Part shown: positions 6,158 to 6,920 of the stretch, piece by piece
Layout of the letters: each line of letters starts with the position of its first letter
Numbering within the stretch: the stretch's first letter is position 1
NCBI GenBank assembly: GCA_019689695.1
Contig: JADGHA010000229.1
Location: 1 to 6,920 of the forward strand
Reading direction: 5' to 3'
DNA from: Micromonosporaceae bacterium
Lineage (GTDB): Bacteria > Actinomycetota > Actinomycetes > Mycobacteriales > Micromonosporaceae
DNA length: 6,920 nt
The notes under the pieces: generated by a model
The model's database searches: none
The model's input: the letters and a program-made list of their open reading frames with translations, nothing else
Told to the model about the DNA's origin: nothing
Made by a program: the position numbers and the translations under genes

Positions 6158-6192
6158 CCGGCAGGCGGTGGGCGACGGACGAGAGGTCGAAT

Positions 6193-6672
6193 GTGGACAT
6201 TCGGGTTCAGGTCACTCCGGACCCAGGCCGCACCCTGCGGGCGGTGCGGCAGCTACGCCGGCGGCGGCTGTGGTTCATGCGGCTGTACGGCGCGACTCTG
6301 ATCGCGTTGGGCCTGATCATGGTGGCGGTCCCTTCGATCGGGCTCGCCGTGCTCCTCGTCGCGGTCGGCGCCGCGCTCATCCTGCTGCCCGAGGTAGCCC
6401 TAATGCGGGCGGTGCGGCGCAGGGCCCGGCTCGCCGAGGGGCCGACCACCATCGAGATCACCGATGAGCGGCTGCGCAGCTCCAACCCGATGGCATCCAC
6501 CGACGTCGCCTGGTCCGCGCTGGACCGGGTCACCGAGAACGACGAGTTCTGGTTCCTCCGGCTGGTGAGCAAGCAGGTGATCATCCTGCCGAAGCAGCAC
6601 TTCACACCGGGGCAGCAGGACGAGCTGGCCGCCTTTCTGGCCGGCCGGGGCCTGGCGCCCGTGAAGCGTTAG
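6193..6672 (+). CDS. YcxB-like small membrane protein with two transmembrane helices
   Basis: The product has 159 residues. An Arg-rich cytosolic segment (LRRRRLWFMR, 21-30) leads into two hydrophobic helices at about 31-47 and 49-68 with only a very short turn (PSIG), so both ends should lie in the cytosol. A soluble tail follows with the pattern of the YcxB-like C-terminal domain: ITDERLRSSNPMASTDVAWSAL at about 89-110 (split here as ITDERLRSS, then TDVAWSAL), a glutamate after the tryptophan (DRVTEND), and IILPKQHF at 130-137. The biochemical role of this family is not known. GTG 6193 is chosen because AGAGG (6182-6186) stands six bases before it and because the codons upstream to 6019 look non-coding. 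The gene has its own promoter candidate and seems unlinked to the baeRF gene 256 bases upstream. Confidence 0.75.
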   Translation: MDIRVQVTPDPGRTLRAVRQLRRRRLWFMRLYGATLIALGLIMVAVPSIGLAVLLVAVGAALILLPEVALMRAVRRRARLAEGPTTIEITDERLRSSNPMASTDVAWSALDRVTENDEFWFLRLVSKQVIILPKQHFTPGQQDELAAFLAGRGLAPVKR

Positions 6673-6779
6673 CCCTCTGGTCCGGCGAGCCGAGTCACTC
6701 ACCGGCACGCTTGATCACATGTCGCATCGGTCCCACTCCAAGCGGTTAGAGCATGCGTGTCCGGATGCGCGGCCCGGGC

Positions 6780-6799
6780 CGGCGCGGTGGTCCGTGCCG
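6780..6799 (+). terminator. GC-rich hairpin downstream of the YcxB-like gene
   Basis: CGGCGCGG (6780-6787) pairs with CCGTGCCG (6792-6799) over 8 bp with one G-T pair, around the tetraloop TGGT. It lies between the YcxB-like stop (6672) and the next promoter (6850), a fitting place for a terminator. It has no T-run. A further palindrome, GGCCCGGGCC, sits directly before it at 6771-6780. Confidence 0.35.
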
Positions 6800-6825
6800 C
6801 CGTTCTGCCCGCTCTTCGCCGCGGC

Positions 6826-6855
6826 CTGAGCCGGTGGCGGGCACGCGGCTAGATT
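6826..6855 (+). promoter_or_regulatory. Promoter placed for a leaderless transcript of the gene at the right edge
   Basis: TAGATT (6850-6855) is a good actinobacterial -10 and ends exactly six bases before GTG 6862, so the predicted first transcribed base is the G of the start codon. A weak -35, CTGAGC (6826-6831), lies 18 bases upstream. No ribosome binding site is seen before the GTG, as expected for a leaderless gene. Confidence 0.5.
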
Positions 6856-6861
6856 GGCGAC

Positions 6862-6920
6862 GTGGCAGGGGCGGGGCGCGCGACCGGGTGGGCGACAGCC
6901 GTCCAGCGACGGTACAGCGT
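6862..6920 (+). CDS. Start of an unidentified protein, cut by the window edge (3' partial)
   Basis: From GTG 6862 nineteen codons stay open to the edge, reading VAGAGRATGWATAVQRRYS. Third positions are mostly G or C and the segment is basic. Support comes mainly from the exactly spaced TAGATT upstream. The family cannot be told from so few residues. A short basic N-terminus with a WxxxVQRRY pattern would suit a membrane protein such as the YihY/BrkB type, but that is a guess. Confidence 0.45.
   Translation, partial: MAGAGRATGWATAVQRRYS

Noticed and set aside
6019..6192. N-terminal extension of the YcxB-like protein from TTG or GTG near 6019-6022
   Set aside because: It would place hairpin and promoter-like sequence inside the gene, its codons look non-coding, and GTG 6193 has a well spaced ribosome binding site.

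Overview
The window is very GC-rich, with strong G/C preference at third codon positions, GTG starts and an F420-type oxidoreductase. It also carries a mycobacterial Rv2629-like release-factor homologue. Together these point to a high-GC actinomycete, probably of the Micromonosporaceae type; the family assignment is inference. No rRNA, tRNA, CRISPR array, insertion sequence or phage gene was seen.

Layout, left to right. (1) Positions 3-2596, plus strand: a two-gene unit of a bifunctional HldE-like heptose kinase/adenylyltransferase (5' end cut by the window edge) and a family 9 glycosyltransferase, overlapping by 4 bases (GTGA). This is the core of an ADP-heptose activation and transfer pathway, best known from Gram-negative LPS but here in a Gram-positive-type genome. 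(2) Positions 2593-4784, minus strand: a family 2 glycosyltransferase, a 71-codon hydrophilic tail that may be a separate small gene, and, 20 bases further on, an F420-dependent LLM-class oxidoreductase. The oxidoreductase runs tail-to-tail into the GT9 gene, and the two stop codons share one CTAG. (3) Positions 4785-4838: a 54-bp divergent intergenic region with two opposed, mirror-image promoter-like elements of the general-stress sigma type (GTTN-N15/16-GGGTAY). (4) Positions 4839-5936, plus: a Vms1/baeRF (Rv2629-like) peptidyl-tRNA hydrolase/release-factor homologue with a GGWSQ-type loop. (5) Positions 5937-6192: 256 bp of non-coding DNA with small hairpins and a candidate promoter. (6) Positions 6193-6672, plus: a small two-helix membrane protein of the YcxB type. 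(7) Positions 6673-6861: non-coding, with a GC-rich hairpin and a promoter placed for a leaderless transcript. (8) Positions 6862-6920: the first 19 codons of a gene running off the right edge.

How the genes may work together: HldE and GT9 would make and transfer an activated heptose, and the nearby GT2 makes a glycan link plausible, but the GT2 unit is on the opposite strand and need not be co-regulated. The GT2/LLM unit and the baeRF gene share the divergent promoter region, so they may be co-induced under stress. The least ordinary observations are the paired promoter, the apparent GT2/small-ORF fusion, and the lack of the FGD1 phosphate-binding lysines in the F420 enzyme. Most genes belong to known families; I do not see a clearly new multi-gene system.
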